Positions 25,117-64,000 of a stretch of 64,000 nucleotides of DNA are shown in pieces (the first letter of the stretch is position 1; each line of letters begins with the position of its first letter). The position numbers were made by a program, and so were the translations under genes. The DNA lies in assembly GCA_029718625.1 (NCBI GenBank), contig CM056379.1, positions 50,861,579-50,925,578 on the forward strand. Direction: 5' to 3'. This stretch comes from Synaphobranchus kaupii. Taxonomy: Eukaryota > Chordata > Actinopteri > Anguilliformes > Synaphobranchidae. Under the pieces are notes generated by a model that was given only the letters and a program-made list of their open reading frames with translations, made no database searches and was not told where the DNA came from.

Positions 25117-25893
25117 TGTACTATCTATGTAAATGAGGGGGTATGGTCAAGCAAGCAGGGTGGGCCTCATACAGGTTTAGTGCAGTAGCACTTAATGAAC
25201 ACTAGGGGGAGCATAGGGATGGGTAACAGTCTATGCTTGATACTATGCTCTCAGGGCACTCATACGTTTTAATGTATGAAATGATGAAGAATCTGAGCAG
25301 TGTTATAAAGTATTCTTGTTTTATGAAAGAAACGGAGCTAGCTAGCCAGCGCTACGCTGTGTAGGCTATAGGTCAAACCTGCGAGGTGGAAAATCCAGGT
25401 TCAGTAAGTGAAAGTCCTCCCCAATCATTTGTTGCAATCATCTGGATTTGCTAATTATCACAATTCTTCAGCCAAGAGGTAGGAGCTAACTAGGCTAATT
25501 AGTGAAATCGTGAGTTCATGGGTGGAAGAAAGACGGCAGGACTTTTACTTTCTGACCCCTGGAATTTCCACCTCTGCAAACCTGGTAGTAGCCTACGATA
25601 GGCTACATTGTGGCAGGTTAAACGTTGGATTGGATGGTTGTGTTGTGAAATCCTCTCTCCAGCATAATATACTTCCTGGACACTTACTAAATTGAATGAA
25701 TGTTACACGTTTACACCAAACTGCTTAGCTATCTCACTGTTGATGTAACTAAGATATTCGAAGTTAAACAAGTGTCCTTCATCATCCATTTCAGCTTCTG
25801 CAATTACAAGTTGATGTTGATTTCTTTTGCAATATTGAATATTCTGCCCCAGTGTTGCGTGTGCACCTCTACTGTGACGTTGGTGAGAAAACG

Positions 25894-27876
25894 GTCTATA
25901 TTCTCTGTGGAAGTACGGCGGCGGAGCGATACTTTACTTTACCTATGAATGTAGTGCCGGTACTGGTTGACTACAACAATAGGCTAGTGATGGGCAGAGT
26001 CGGCTCTTTCCGTACCGTTCGGTTTGAAGAGTCGGGTCGGAGTCGCGAGTTTTTGGTACTTCCGGTTAATACAGTAGGCTACCGTTTGTTTGTTTGATTC
26101 TTTCGAACTACCCACACAGTGTGGAACTACCCGAGCCGCATCTTTTTCTCCTGTGGCGCGAGCTGGAATTTGAAGCCGTTTCAGACAGCAGTCTAGCTGG
26201 TAGCAAATTAAGTTAGTAAACTAGCTTTGATATTTTATTCAGACCCAAATCACCCGATTGATGCTCATTTTTAATAGCCTATGGTCAAATGTTTTCTGTT
26301 CACTCTCCCTTACTTTTCAAGCTAGTTTGCAATCGCATCCAGTTTACATTTATTTACCGACTTTCCCATCTCCGTTATTCTAGCAGAAGTTTAAAATAAC
26401 GCTGTCGGTATATTGATTGTAACGTTAGATATTAGGCTATGTTGCCTAAGAATAGACATTGAATGGTTATATTTGCATAGGCTGTAACCATTTTACCAGT
26501 CTATGCAAATATAAATTTTATTTTATCAGATCCTAGAATCCAGTAGCCTACTGAAAATGTGGTGGATGGATGGTGAGAGATAGCCAGCCAAATCCGACAA
26601 ACAAGCCAGATCTTGATGCGCGTGTGTGTCGGCTACAGGAGCCTGTTTCATTTATTAGTTTTAAATATGTAGTATTTGGTAAAGATTTATTTGGACACCA
26701 TAAAATATGTTTATTTGAACCATTAGGCTATTTATTTATTCTATTATACAAAAATTGTATTTATCTGTTCACTGTTGTTGGTCAAGATTTCTAAAATAAA
26801 AATGTCACCACTTTAAATAAGAAGTAGCCTATTTGTTGTCATTTGCTGAACACAATCGCATATTAATTCTGCAATTCGGTTGCAAACAGCCACATGTAAT
26901 CATTTCGTAATAAAAAAGGCTATTAAAGTGTTGGCGTCTCGGAATATAATTAGCTATAACAATACCTTTGTCAAGTTTTCTGGTTGATCCACACTGAGTA
27001 GCTAGGCTAAACCCGATTATTAATGGTGTAGGCTACAGCATTTGCTCTGTTAAAACTCGAAAGGACTTTGGTTTGTGTCACGGCTCTGGAGCCATGGAAT
27101 ATTGCCGCAGCTCAGGGCTCTGAGTCGAGTTGATTTTGTGCTGATGAGAGTTGGGTAGTAGGCGACTGTAGGTACATCTTTTAACCGTTAGCAGTAGTAG
27201 TAATAATCACTTTGGACTGAGCTGGGGCGATTATCTAATTCACAAAAATGTACGCAATATTGTTAGATCAAATTAAAATGTATTCTTTAATTATTATAAA
27301 ACAGATATTCGTGCGACCTATTATGTTGGGCGTATCACTACTGCTGCTCAACCTAGGCTCTAACTCCTGACACCGGTTCCCGGCTGTAGTAGAAAGCAGG
27401 CAGAGTCAGAGCCAGAGCCGTGGGTAAGCACAATTCCCTCGAACTGGCGAGTCGAGTCAGATGATTCAGCATAAAGAGTCAGATTCGTTCGCGAACTGCA
27501 CATCATTATACAACAACAAAGAAGAGCAACATGTTGCAATGGCCAGGTTCGCTCAGCCGCCGTACTTCCAGAGAATATAGGTCAGCACGAAGTAAAGGAT
27601 TCAACGATAGTTTGACTTAAAAAATGATGGTATAAACACTCAAAATAACCCAGATAGACTGTCGTCGTATTTTATTTGCTTTGGGTGCACTATGGAGTGT
27701 TTAAGTGCGTTTGGTAGTGGATGCTACCGGTTACCGTAGAGTTGCGCTAGCATTAGCAATGTGTGCATGTCCAAAAGAAGGGACAGCATGGAATTAGCTG
27801 AAAATAGTTTCCATCAATCAACTACATCATGGGTAAGTCATAATTGACATTATGTCCAAAATTCCGAACTATCCCT
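25894..27876. mobile_element. TTAA MITE copy, split by an hAT-like element
   Basis: Left piece 25894-25979 (CTCTGTGGAAGTACGGCGGC onward) and right piece 27517-27876 ending CCGAACTATCCCT followed by TTAA. They flank the element at 25980-27508. The outer left end is missing. Confidence 0.75.
25980..27508. mobile_element. hAT-like non-autonomous element
   Basis: 1529 bp bounded by an 8-bp duplication TACAACAA (25972-25979 and 27509-27516). The intact target is visible in the MITE copy at 53182. End motifs are TAGTGATGGGCAG near the left end and CTGCACATCATTA at the right. No transposase frame remains. Sub-terminal GAGTCG/CGACTC motifs are frequent. Confidence 0.75.
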
Positions 27877-28189
27877 TTAACATTACTGGTAGCTGATTAG
27901 CTAACCGATAGCTAGCTAGCAATGTTATCATAGCTTACATTCATCGGCAGTTTGCAAACATTTATTAAGACCGCAATTAGACAATGACTAACATTACTGT
28001 TGTTTTAATACACTATTATTATTGACAATATTCAATTAGCTAGCAAGAGAAACTTGTTCCTTTCATTCAATGAGTCTTCCTCCAGCGGCAGCGCTGCTCT
28101 CTGACTGAGTGAAGATTCCATGTCACATGATATGTTGAGGGTAGTGAGAACCCTCTAGATGGAGTGCTAGGAGCCCCCACGTGTCGGTG

Positions 28190-28306
28190 TTAAAATTAAA
28201 ATAAAAATGCTATATCGGTCCTTCATATCGGCCACGTCATCCTTGACTACTGATACAGCATGGTCCAGAAACGAAAATATCGGCCCGATATATCGGTCGG
28301 GCCCTA
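28190..28306. mobile_element. Solo terminus of a DNA transposon
   Basis: Ends in CGGCCCGATATATCGGTCGG then GCCCTAAT, a terminus common in fish hAT-like repeats. No partner end was found. Confidence 0.35.
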
Positions 28307-28604
28307 ATGGAAATAGCTAACAACTCCTGAGAATATATTTATTCTTTATTTTCATTACTTTACAGTTAATTCTTGCTCCATTTTATGGTATGCATTGAAT
28401 TACATTTTGTTTGCCAGTTAAATACACACAGATCCTGTGTTTATTCTATTTACAATAAATTTCAATTAAAATTGAGTGTTTGGCCTTTTTGTATGTTTTC
28501 CAATAATGCTGGCAAGATTATGTAACAGCAATAAAGAGCAAATCTTAACCAAATCTCATTTGTAATGCATGTTGAATTTGGAATTATACCTTCTCAATAT
28601 TTGA

Positions 28605-28970
28605 ATGTGCATGTACTGTGTAGTCATACTTGAACCTAAGGTGCAATATCCTCCAAAAAATATTAGCTATACAATACGTAATCAAGAGTTGATAGACTGG
28701 AAAATGAAAGTAAAGGCTGCTGTGAAGAGCACTGCAGTCCTTCAGCACAGTGACGGACTGAACAGCTCACCTCTCTTCAATCACTTGGGGTGTTGCAGTG
28801 ATGTAGAATTAATTTTTCAGGACAAATGGCAAGAAAGATATATCATTTTGGATCAAGAACTTGAGATGACGGGTGATATCCAAGTGAAGATTATGTGTGC
28901 TGGCATGATCGTGGACCGGGGAGGGGGCAGGGGTACGTCTCAGTTTCATTTTTCCACTATGAGTAGCTAG
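28605..28970 (+). CDS. Unrecognised 121-codon frame
   Basis: Possible ORF with unbiased composition (for example VELIFQDKWQERYIILDQEL). It ends TAG at 28968-28970, and AATAAA follows at about 28987. CTGTGTAG at 28615-28622 could be an acceptor. No motif or family is recognised; a relic exon or chance frame is equally possible. Confidence 0.2.
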   Translation: MCMYCVVILEPKVQYPPKNISYTIRNQELIDWKMKVKAAVKSTAVLQHSDGLNSSPLFNHLGCCSDVELIFQDKWQERYIILDQELEMTGDIQVKIMCAGMIVDRGGGRGTSQFHFSTMSS

Positions 28971-29420
28971 TGTAAGTAGGCACCTCAATAAAACTCATTT
29001 CTGCCCTGCCTCTCTTCATGGCCTGCTTGTGTTGCCTATATTTGACAGAGCATCCCTACAACAGTCAGAATTGTATTATGTAAATTGAAAATGGTATAAA
29101 TATCTTCTGAATAAACGTGCTACAGAATAACAGTCATCAAAGAAAACGAGACTGAAAAATAATGAAAAAAAAGAGGATAAAAAATTCAGTTTAACGTAAA
29201 AAAGCTGGCAAAAATAGCGTTGTTTAAACGCTGCTCTGTGATTGGAATATTTAGTTTCATTATCTAACTCCGCTACACACGTTGGCTTCTGTATTATCAG
29301 AACGGCACCCACTGTCCCCATTCTCCACAATCTCACATTTACATGGAAGAAAGAAGAAACCTTTACCTTTTTTTGTGTGGCAACCTCCTCTTACTAGCTG
29401 AAGATGACATCATTTAGCTA

Positions 29421-31089
29421 CAGTCCCGGCCAAAAGTCTTGTCGCATGAGTGGACAAAAGTGACAATTGCTAATTACCCAACTCTTAATTAGCCAATACA
29501 GTTAGGAAACAACACAAATTAATCCTAAGTGTCTAAAGTTTATTTAGATACTAGCAAAACAAAAATTTAATAGACGCTTATAAGGTTAATTGCTTGATAA
29601 TGATGAACAAGCCAGTTTCTACCTGGACAAAAGTCTTGTCGCAAATCAAATTATAATCAATAAATTTTATCTTTCTCAAAAAGTTAATAAAATACCAAAT
29701 GAAAAATCAGTCTAGTATTTCATCATGGACTATAAGTTAAGAAATTAATATCTTGTATGGGTTCCTTTGGCCTGCAGAACAGTTGCCATCCGGTTTGGCA
29801 GAGAGTCGTAGAGCTTGTTGATGAAGTCGTCGGGGATGGCATGGAAGGCCACCTTGCAGGTATCCCAAAGCTCCTCCAAGTTCTTCGGCTTGGTCCTCCA
29901 AGCTTCCTCCTTCATTCTTCCCCAGATATGCTCAATAATATTCATATCTGGAGACTGTGCTGGCCATCCCTGAAGGACCTTGATCTTCTTCCCCCTGAGA
30001 AACTTCATAGTGGAACCTGAGGTATGGCAAGGAGCTCCATCCTGTTGAAAAATCTGACCCCTCTTGTAGTTGGGAATGTACTGGGAGGCAAGAATCTGTT
30101 GATATTTGGCACTGTCAATGTTACCATCCACCTTACAGATCTCCCTGGCACCTCCGTATTGGATGTAACCCCAAACCATAATCTTTCCACCTCCAAATTT
30201 GACTTGTCTTCTGGGTGAACTGTGGGTCCAGACGGGCCCCAGAGGGTCGTCGAAAATATTGGCGGCGCTTGGGATGGAGCTCAACTGATGATTCATCTGA
30301 AAAATCAATTTTTTGCCACTTTTCTGCTGTCCAACCTTCCGTCAGGCTGTGGGCCTTGGCGTACGCAACACGGTTTCTTAGCTGTCTCTTGTTTAGCGCT
30401 GGTTTCTGGGCAGCAATACGACCTTGGAGACTATTGCGAGCAAGAATCCGACGTACAGTTCTTGACGAAACAGGCGTTGCTGGCGTCCACTCCTCCCTGG
30501 GGCTGGCTTTTGACCATCAGACCAGCAAGCTGTCGTCTCGAGCAGTTGTCTTGCGCGGTCTGCCCGACCTGGGTCTGTCATGGACGTCGCCAGTCTCTTG
30601 GTAGCGCTTGCAAATCCTCTCCACTTGCCGTTTAGACACATTGAAGATGTCTGAAACTTCAGCAGGAGACTTGGACTTGAGATTCTTGATGATCAGCACT
30701 TTGCCTGGTTTGATCTTGGGCATGTTGACAGAAGCAATGTTGAGCATGAACTTGGCTTAGTGTGTCAAATTTCTGCTTTTATAGCTCAAAGTTACCTACA
30801 GCTGACTAATCAAGCCCCTTGTTTGTTTCTTCCTTATTCACTGTGGCCTAGAAATTGGAGTTGGCCATTGCGACAAGACTTTTGTCCGGCCAAAACTGGC
30901 CTGTTGATCATTATCAAGCTGTAATATTTAGTAACAAATTTGAAATGTCATTGTGCTAGTATCTAAATAAACTTTAGACACTTATGATTAATTTGTGTTG
31001 TTTCCTAACTGTATTAGCTAATTAAGAGTTGGGTAATTAGCAATTGTCACTTTTGTCCACTCATGCGACAAGACTTTTGGCCGGGACTG
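29421..31089 (-). mobile_element. Tc1-like transposon with decayed transposase
   Basis: 1669 bp between TA dinucleotides (29419-29420, 31090-31091). The TIRs are about 138 bp, nearly identical, and start CAGTCCCGGCCAAAAGTCTT; inner direct copies of ACAAAAGTCTTGTCGC near 29626 and 30880 suggest an IR/DR arrangement. The minus-strand transposase keeps the N-terminal paired-like HTH (30723 onward, MPKIKPGK ... FNVSKRQVERICKRY), the GRPRK linker, and the catalytic FSDES, FQQDGAPCH and NIIEHIW boxes. A stop after residue LLV (about 30517) and frame changes around 30200 break it, so it should be inactive. Confidence 0.92.
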
Positions 31090-31784
31090 TAGGTTAGTTA
31101 TTAGCTTTTCTGAGGTAACAACCTAAACAAATGTAGTCTGCACATGGTCACGCAGGCAATCATAGTGAGTTCACCACAAATCAAAACTGTCATTTCATAC
31201 TTGGAGTTTTTTTACTAACCAAAACTCCACAAATCTATTGAATAGTTGATCATTTCCAAAGACAGGTCGCAAAATTCTGCGCTTACATGTACAAATTTTC
31301 TATTGATTTTTAAATGATAGTATATTAGTCTTCAAACAATGACATTGCCATTTTATATTTTTAGGCGGGGTGGCCTGCCCGGCTGCCCGCCTAATATATT
31401 GAAGGGGAAACACCGACTGTGTAACAACTCCTGTTATGTGCTACTTCTAAAACAGCCTTCTACTATGTAGAACTGAATTGTACATAAAAGTAGCCTAGCA
31501 GTACATCACTGCAGGTGGCCTGGAAAAACTACTATAGGGACAGTTATGAATTACAGGAAGCCCAATTTTGCACTGACCTCTATAATCAAGAACTAATGAG
31601 GTAACTTCCAAAGATCTCAGCTACAATGCTGGTGGAATCTTCACTCCAGGGACTTCCTCTTGAAGGAATCAAAATCCTACATTTGGAGGATTAAGCAAAT
31701 CCCAGATTTGGATTCACCAGACCAATGATACTGTAATTGTTCCAAGGGTCATTGCTTTTATAAGTAGCTAAAGTCTAAGGTTAA

Positions 31785-32474
31785 AGGGATAGTTCGGAAT
31801 TTTGGACATAATGTCTCAATTACGACTTACCCATGATGTAGTTGATTGATGGAAACCATTTTCAGCTAATTCCATGCTGTCCCTTCTTTTGGACATACAC
31901 ACGTTGCTAATGCTAGCGCAACTCTATGGTAACCGGTAGCATCCACTACCAAACGCACTTAAACACTCCACAGTGCACCCAAAGCAAATAAAATACGACG
32001 ACAGTCTATCGGGGTTATTTTGAGTGTTTATACCATCATTTTTGAAGTCAAACTATCGTTGAATCCTTTACTTCATGCTGACCTATATTCTCTGTGGAAG
32101 TACGGCGGCGGAGCAAACGTGGCCATTGCAATTTATTGCTCTTCTTTGTTGTTGTTGTAGTCGACCAGTGCCGGCACTACATTCGTAGGTAACGTAAAGT
32201 ATCGCTCTGCCGCCGTACTTCCAGAGAATATTAGGTCAGCACCAAGTAAAGGATTCAACGATAGTTTGACTTAAAAAATGATGGTATAAACACTCACTCA
32301 CTGCGTTTGATAGTGGATGCTACCGGTTACCATAGAGTTGCGCTAGCATTAGCAACGTGTGTATTTCCAAAAGAAGGGACAGCATGGAATTAGCTAAAAA
32401 TGGTTTCCACCAATCAACTACATCATGGGTAAGTTGTAATTGAGACATTATGTCCAAAATTCCAAACTATCCCT
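31785..32474. mobile_element. TTAA-flanked MITE, full copy
   Basis: 690 bp between TTAA sites (31781-31784, 32475-32478). TIRs start AGGGATAGTTCGGAATTTTG and end CCAAAATTCCAAACTATCCC. The inner halves are also inverted copies of each other (CACTCCACAGTGC..., GTACGGCGGCGG...). No coding capacity. TTAA flanks suggest piggyBac-type targeting, but the ends do not look like classical piggyBac. Confidence 0.85.
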
Positions 32475-32600
32475 TTAAGGAACTGTGTACAGCTCCAGTA
32501 AGTAAATCATCAGTAACTGCTGGAAGGCTAAAATACTTTCTCTTCAATACACAATACACAAGTAAACACAATAACGCACCTCTATAGTTTAGTTTAAAAC

Positions 32601-61011
<28,411 letters not shown>

Positions 61012-61825
61012 CTGAAAGAGTACAGAAGAGAAAGCACTTAGGAACACTGGTGAAAGCACCAAGTACACTGGTGAAAAACTAAAAATGTACTGAACTCTAG
61101 AGCTGGACCGTTTTCAAATTCAGTGTACAACGTGTGAATAAAAACCTGCAACCTGTATATGTGTGAGACCAAGTTATGACCATTAACTATCCTGGGATGT
61201 CTTAACATGGTTGTTGAAAATAAAAGTAAAGCAAAGTAATAGTAAAGTACTTCCAATACACTGTAACACTAAATCTGGTCAGCAGACTAACTTTTTTCAC
61301 CATCTTCCTGGAACCGTCCTAAGAGACACTTTTAACCGTCCTGAAGGGAATGTGGACCATCCCAAAAGTTGTTTTTCTACATTTTCATTAGTTAATTAGC
61401 GATTGTTGGCATACATTAAACACTATGTATATCATCGGCGTATTGTCACTGAGGCTAACGGAGGCTCAGTGTCCTAAAGGGCTTAAAAAATAAATAACTA
61501 GAAAAATTGTCTGTAAAAAATATATATTTCAATAAGAATTCGGTCCATTATGTGTAGCGAGATAGCATTTTTCAATGCGCACTGACTGAGACTGACTCGT
61601 TTCTCTTTCTGGGCACATGCGCAGTATGCTCGTGAGGCTATTTTGCCAAGGGTGACATTCAGGCTCACTCAGAAGCATTTCACCTTACAGTCCCTCTAAG
61701 CGGCACATGCAGAATGAGATGATAGGAGCAGAGCCCATTGAAAATTAACATTTGTGAGGCTAGCCTCAGCCACACCCCCATCCTATGAGTGACGGGGCGA
61801 GTACAGAAATGGCATCATGCAGTCC

Positions 61826-61827
61826 AT

Positions 61828-61888
<61 letters not shown>
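61826..61888. repeat. (TA)n microsatellite, copy 1
   Basis: About 60 bp of pure TA, shorter than the matching tract in copy 2. Confidence 0.95.
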
Positions 61889-61891
<3 letters not shown>

Positions 61892-62530
61892 TGCTGCTCG
61901 AAAGTTTGTGAACCCTTTAGAATTTTCTGTATATCTGCATAAATTCGATGTAAAATGTGATCACATCTTCATCTAAGTCCTAAAACTTGATAAAGTGAAC
62001 CCAGCTCAACAAAAAACACAAAAAACATTATTCTTTTATAATTTATTTATTGAGCAAAATTATCCAACATTAAATGCTTTGTTGGAATAAGTATGTGAAC
62101 CCTCAGATCATACGTATTTTTAAAGTATCATATTTAATATTTGGTCGCATATCCTTTGCATGCTGTTACTTCCTGAAGTCTGTGACACATCAATACCAAA
62201 AGACTCTCAATATCTTATTTTCAGGTACTGTCACAAGCGATACTATAACCTCTCTGCATTTGAATGGATCTCTATGGGAATTGGGGGGTGAGACTAGATT
62301 CAGCTGTAAATTACACTGGTACAGTATGGAACACATGACTGGCTAAATGGCTGTTAGTCATCCAGGGTCTAAGGTATCAAACGAGCCCCAAACCATCACT
62401 CTGCGGCCAGATATGGAGTAGATGTGGATGGATCACTTTTAGGGTTTCTTCTCCTGACTTTTTTCCCCATAGAGGTCTATAGGAGAATGAGTCAGGAGAA
62501 ATAACCCTTGCATAGCGGCAATTGGGGGTT
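61889..62530. mobile_element. Mariner/Tc1-type end joined to palindrome stem module
   Basis: After TA, CAGTGCTGCTCGAAAGTTTG then TGAACCCTTTAGAATTTTC; about 320 bp later the sequence turns into the stem module (AAAAGACTCTCAATATCTTA ... GGATCTCTATGGGAATTGGG). The matching second end is not seen. The same arrangement lies at 63315-63956 in the duplicated block. Confidence 0.7.
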
Positions 62531-63241
62531 TGAGCCGTTAAACACCTGCATAATAAAAAACCTGCAACCTGTATATGTGTGAGACCAAGTTATGACCATT
62601 AACTATCCTGGGATGTCTTAACATGGTTGTTGAAAATAAAAGTAAAGCAAAGTAATAGTAAAGTACTTCCAATACACTGTAACACTAAATCTGGTCAGCA
62701 GACTAACTTTTTTCACCATCTTCCTGGAACCGTCCTAAGAGACACTTTTAACCGTCCTGAAGGGAATGTGGACCATCCCAAAAGTTGTTTTTCTACATTT
62801 TCATTAGTTAATTAGCGATTGTTGGCATACATTAAACACTATGTATATCATCGGCGTATTGTCACTGAGGCTAACGGAGGCTCAGTGTCCTAAAGGGCTT
62901 AAAAAATAAATAACTAGAAAAATTGTCTGTAAAAAATATATATTTCAATAAGAATTCGGTCCATTATGTGTAGCGAGATAGCATTTTTCAATGCGCACTG
63001 ACTGAGACTGACTCGTTTCTCTTTCTGGGCACATGCGCAGTATGCTCGTGAGGCTATTTTGCCAAGGGTGACATTCAGGCTCACTCAGAAGCATTTCACC
63101 TTACAGTCCCTCTAAGCGGCACATGCAGAATGAGATGATAGGAGCAGAGCCCATTGAAAATTAACATTTGTGAGGCTAGCCTCAGCCACACCCCCATCCT
63201 ATGAGTGACGGGGCGAGTACAGAAATGGCATCATGCAGTCC

Positions 63242-63243
63242 AT

Positions 63244-63314
<71 letters not shown>
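63242..63314. repeat. (TA)n microsatellite, copy 2
   Basis: About 10 bp longer than copy 1; the main difference noticed between the duplicated blocks. Confidence 0.95.
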
Positions 63315-63317
<3 letters not shown>

Positions 63318-64000
63318 TGCTGCTCGAAAGTTTGTGAACCCTTTAGAATTTTCTGTATATCTGCATAAATTCGATGTAAAATGTGATCACATCTTCATCT
63401 AAGTCCTAAAACTTGATAAAGTGAACCCAGCTCAACAAAAAACACAAAAAACATTATTCTTTTATAATTTATTTATTGAGCAAAATTATCCAACATTAAA
63501 TGCTTTGTTGGAATAAGTATGTGAACCCTCAGATCATACGTATTTTTAAAGTATCATATTTAATATTTGGTCGCATATCCTTTGCATGCTGTTACTTCCT
63601 GAAGTCTGTGACACATCAATACCAAAAGACTCTCAATATCTTATTTTCAGGTACTGTCACAAGCGATACTATAACCTCTCTGCATTTGAATGGATCTCTA
63701 TGGGAATTGGGGGGTGAGACTAGATTCAGCTGTAAATTACACTGGTACAGTATGGAACACATGACTGGCTAAATGGCTGTTAGTCATCCAGGGTCTAAGG
63801 TATCAAACGAGCCCCAAACCATCACTCTGCGGCCAGATATGGAGTAGATGTGGATGGATCACTTTTAGGGTTTCTTCTCCTGACTTTTTTCCCCATAGAG
63901 GTCTATAGGAGAATGAGTCAGGAGAAATAACCCTTGCATAGCGGCAATTGGGGGTTTGAGCCGTTAAACACCTAAAAAACGTCAAGTATATACGACATTT

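Larger units (their letters stand above)
61141..63976. repeat. 1.42-kb tandem duplication
   Basis: Two nearly identical copies, about 61141-62555 and 62556-63976. The shift is 1416 in the left part and 1426 after the TA tract. Each copy holds unique-looking sequence, a (TA)n tract, a TGAACCCTTTAG-type transposon end and a piece of the palindromic stem module. Confidence 0.9.

Noticed and set aside
30215..30635. 129- and 137-codon plus-strand frames
   Set aside because: Antisense to the Tc1 transposase, which explains the sequence.

Overview
The window is teleost fish nuclear DNA. Evidence is intron-exon structure with GT-AG splice sites, AATAAA polyadenylation signals, and a dense mix of fish-type repeats: L2/CR1 LINEs with ATT- or GAATT-repeat tails, tRNA-derived SINEs, Tc1/Sleeping-Beauty-like elements, hAT and Harbinger-like elements. 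The repeat mix would suit a basal teleost such as a clupeiform, but the species cannot be fixed from sequence alone.

The one recognised host gene is atxn2l (ataxin-2-like) on the minus strand. Ten coding exons, 61011 down to 33193, join in phase into 485 codons plus stop. They start at the LQPS junction upstream of the PAM2 motif (STLNPNAKEFNP) and run to the C-terminus (QLPFHPQGN-stop). The 5' half (LSm and LSmAD domains) lies beyond the right edge. A likely poly(A) signal is at 32606-32601. Two introns are large: about 17.7 kb (35083-52768) and about 7.5 kb (52907-60396).

The left 33 kb has no recognised host gene. A plus-strand candidate (exons 12605-12665 and 12930-13703) encodes an unrecognised protein with a coiled coil followed by a Glu/Lys-rich region. 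It runs into a 1.6-kb purine-rich minisatellite and a poly(A) signal at about 15406. About 1.2 kb upstream lie two full CRE sites and a TATA-like box.

Other left-side contents: a 5'-truncated L2 (1228-3237, minus), a SINE (4934-5168), a Tc1-type MITE (5349-5682), a Harbinger-like tandem dimer (6881-10605) inside a TTAA-flanked MITE, a second Harbinger-like element (16774-17550), an L2 with a 701-codon reverse transcriptase frame (20905-23311, plus), a small hAT MITE (24276-24496), an hAT-like element inside another TTAA MITE (25980-27508), and a decayed Tc1 element with almost identical TIRs (29421-31089).

Inside the atxn2l introns: two Sleeping-Beauty-like relics (36040-38606 and 57948-59521), the first split by a 1.1-kb near-perfect palindrome; a 5.4-kb satellite of about 36-39-bp units with higher-order duplications (40146-45565); an L2 3' end; a 2.7-kb hAT element with a second element nested in it; a 1.04-kb hAT element with an intact BED-finger exon in the gene's sense; and TTAA-flanked MITEs. 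The right end is a 1.42-kb tandem duplication. Several of these repeats put splice-site-like or long-hairpin sequence into the atxn2l pre-mRNA, which is the most interesting biology here.
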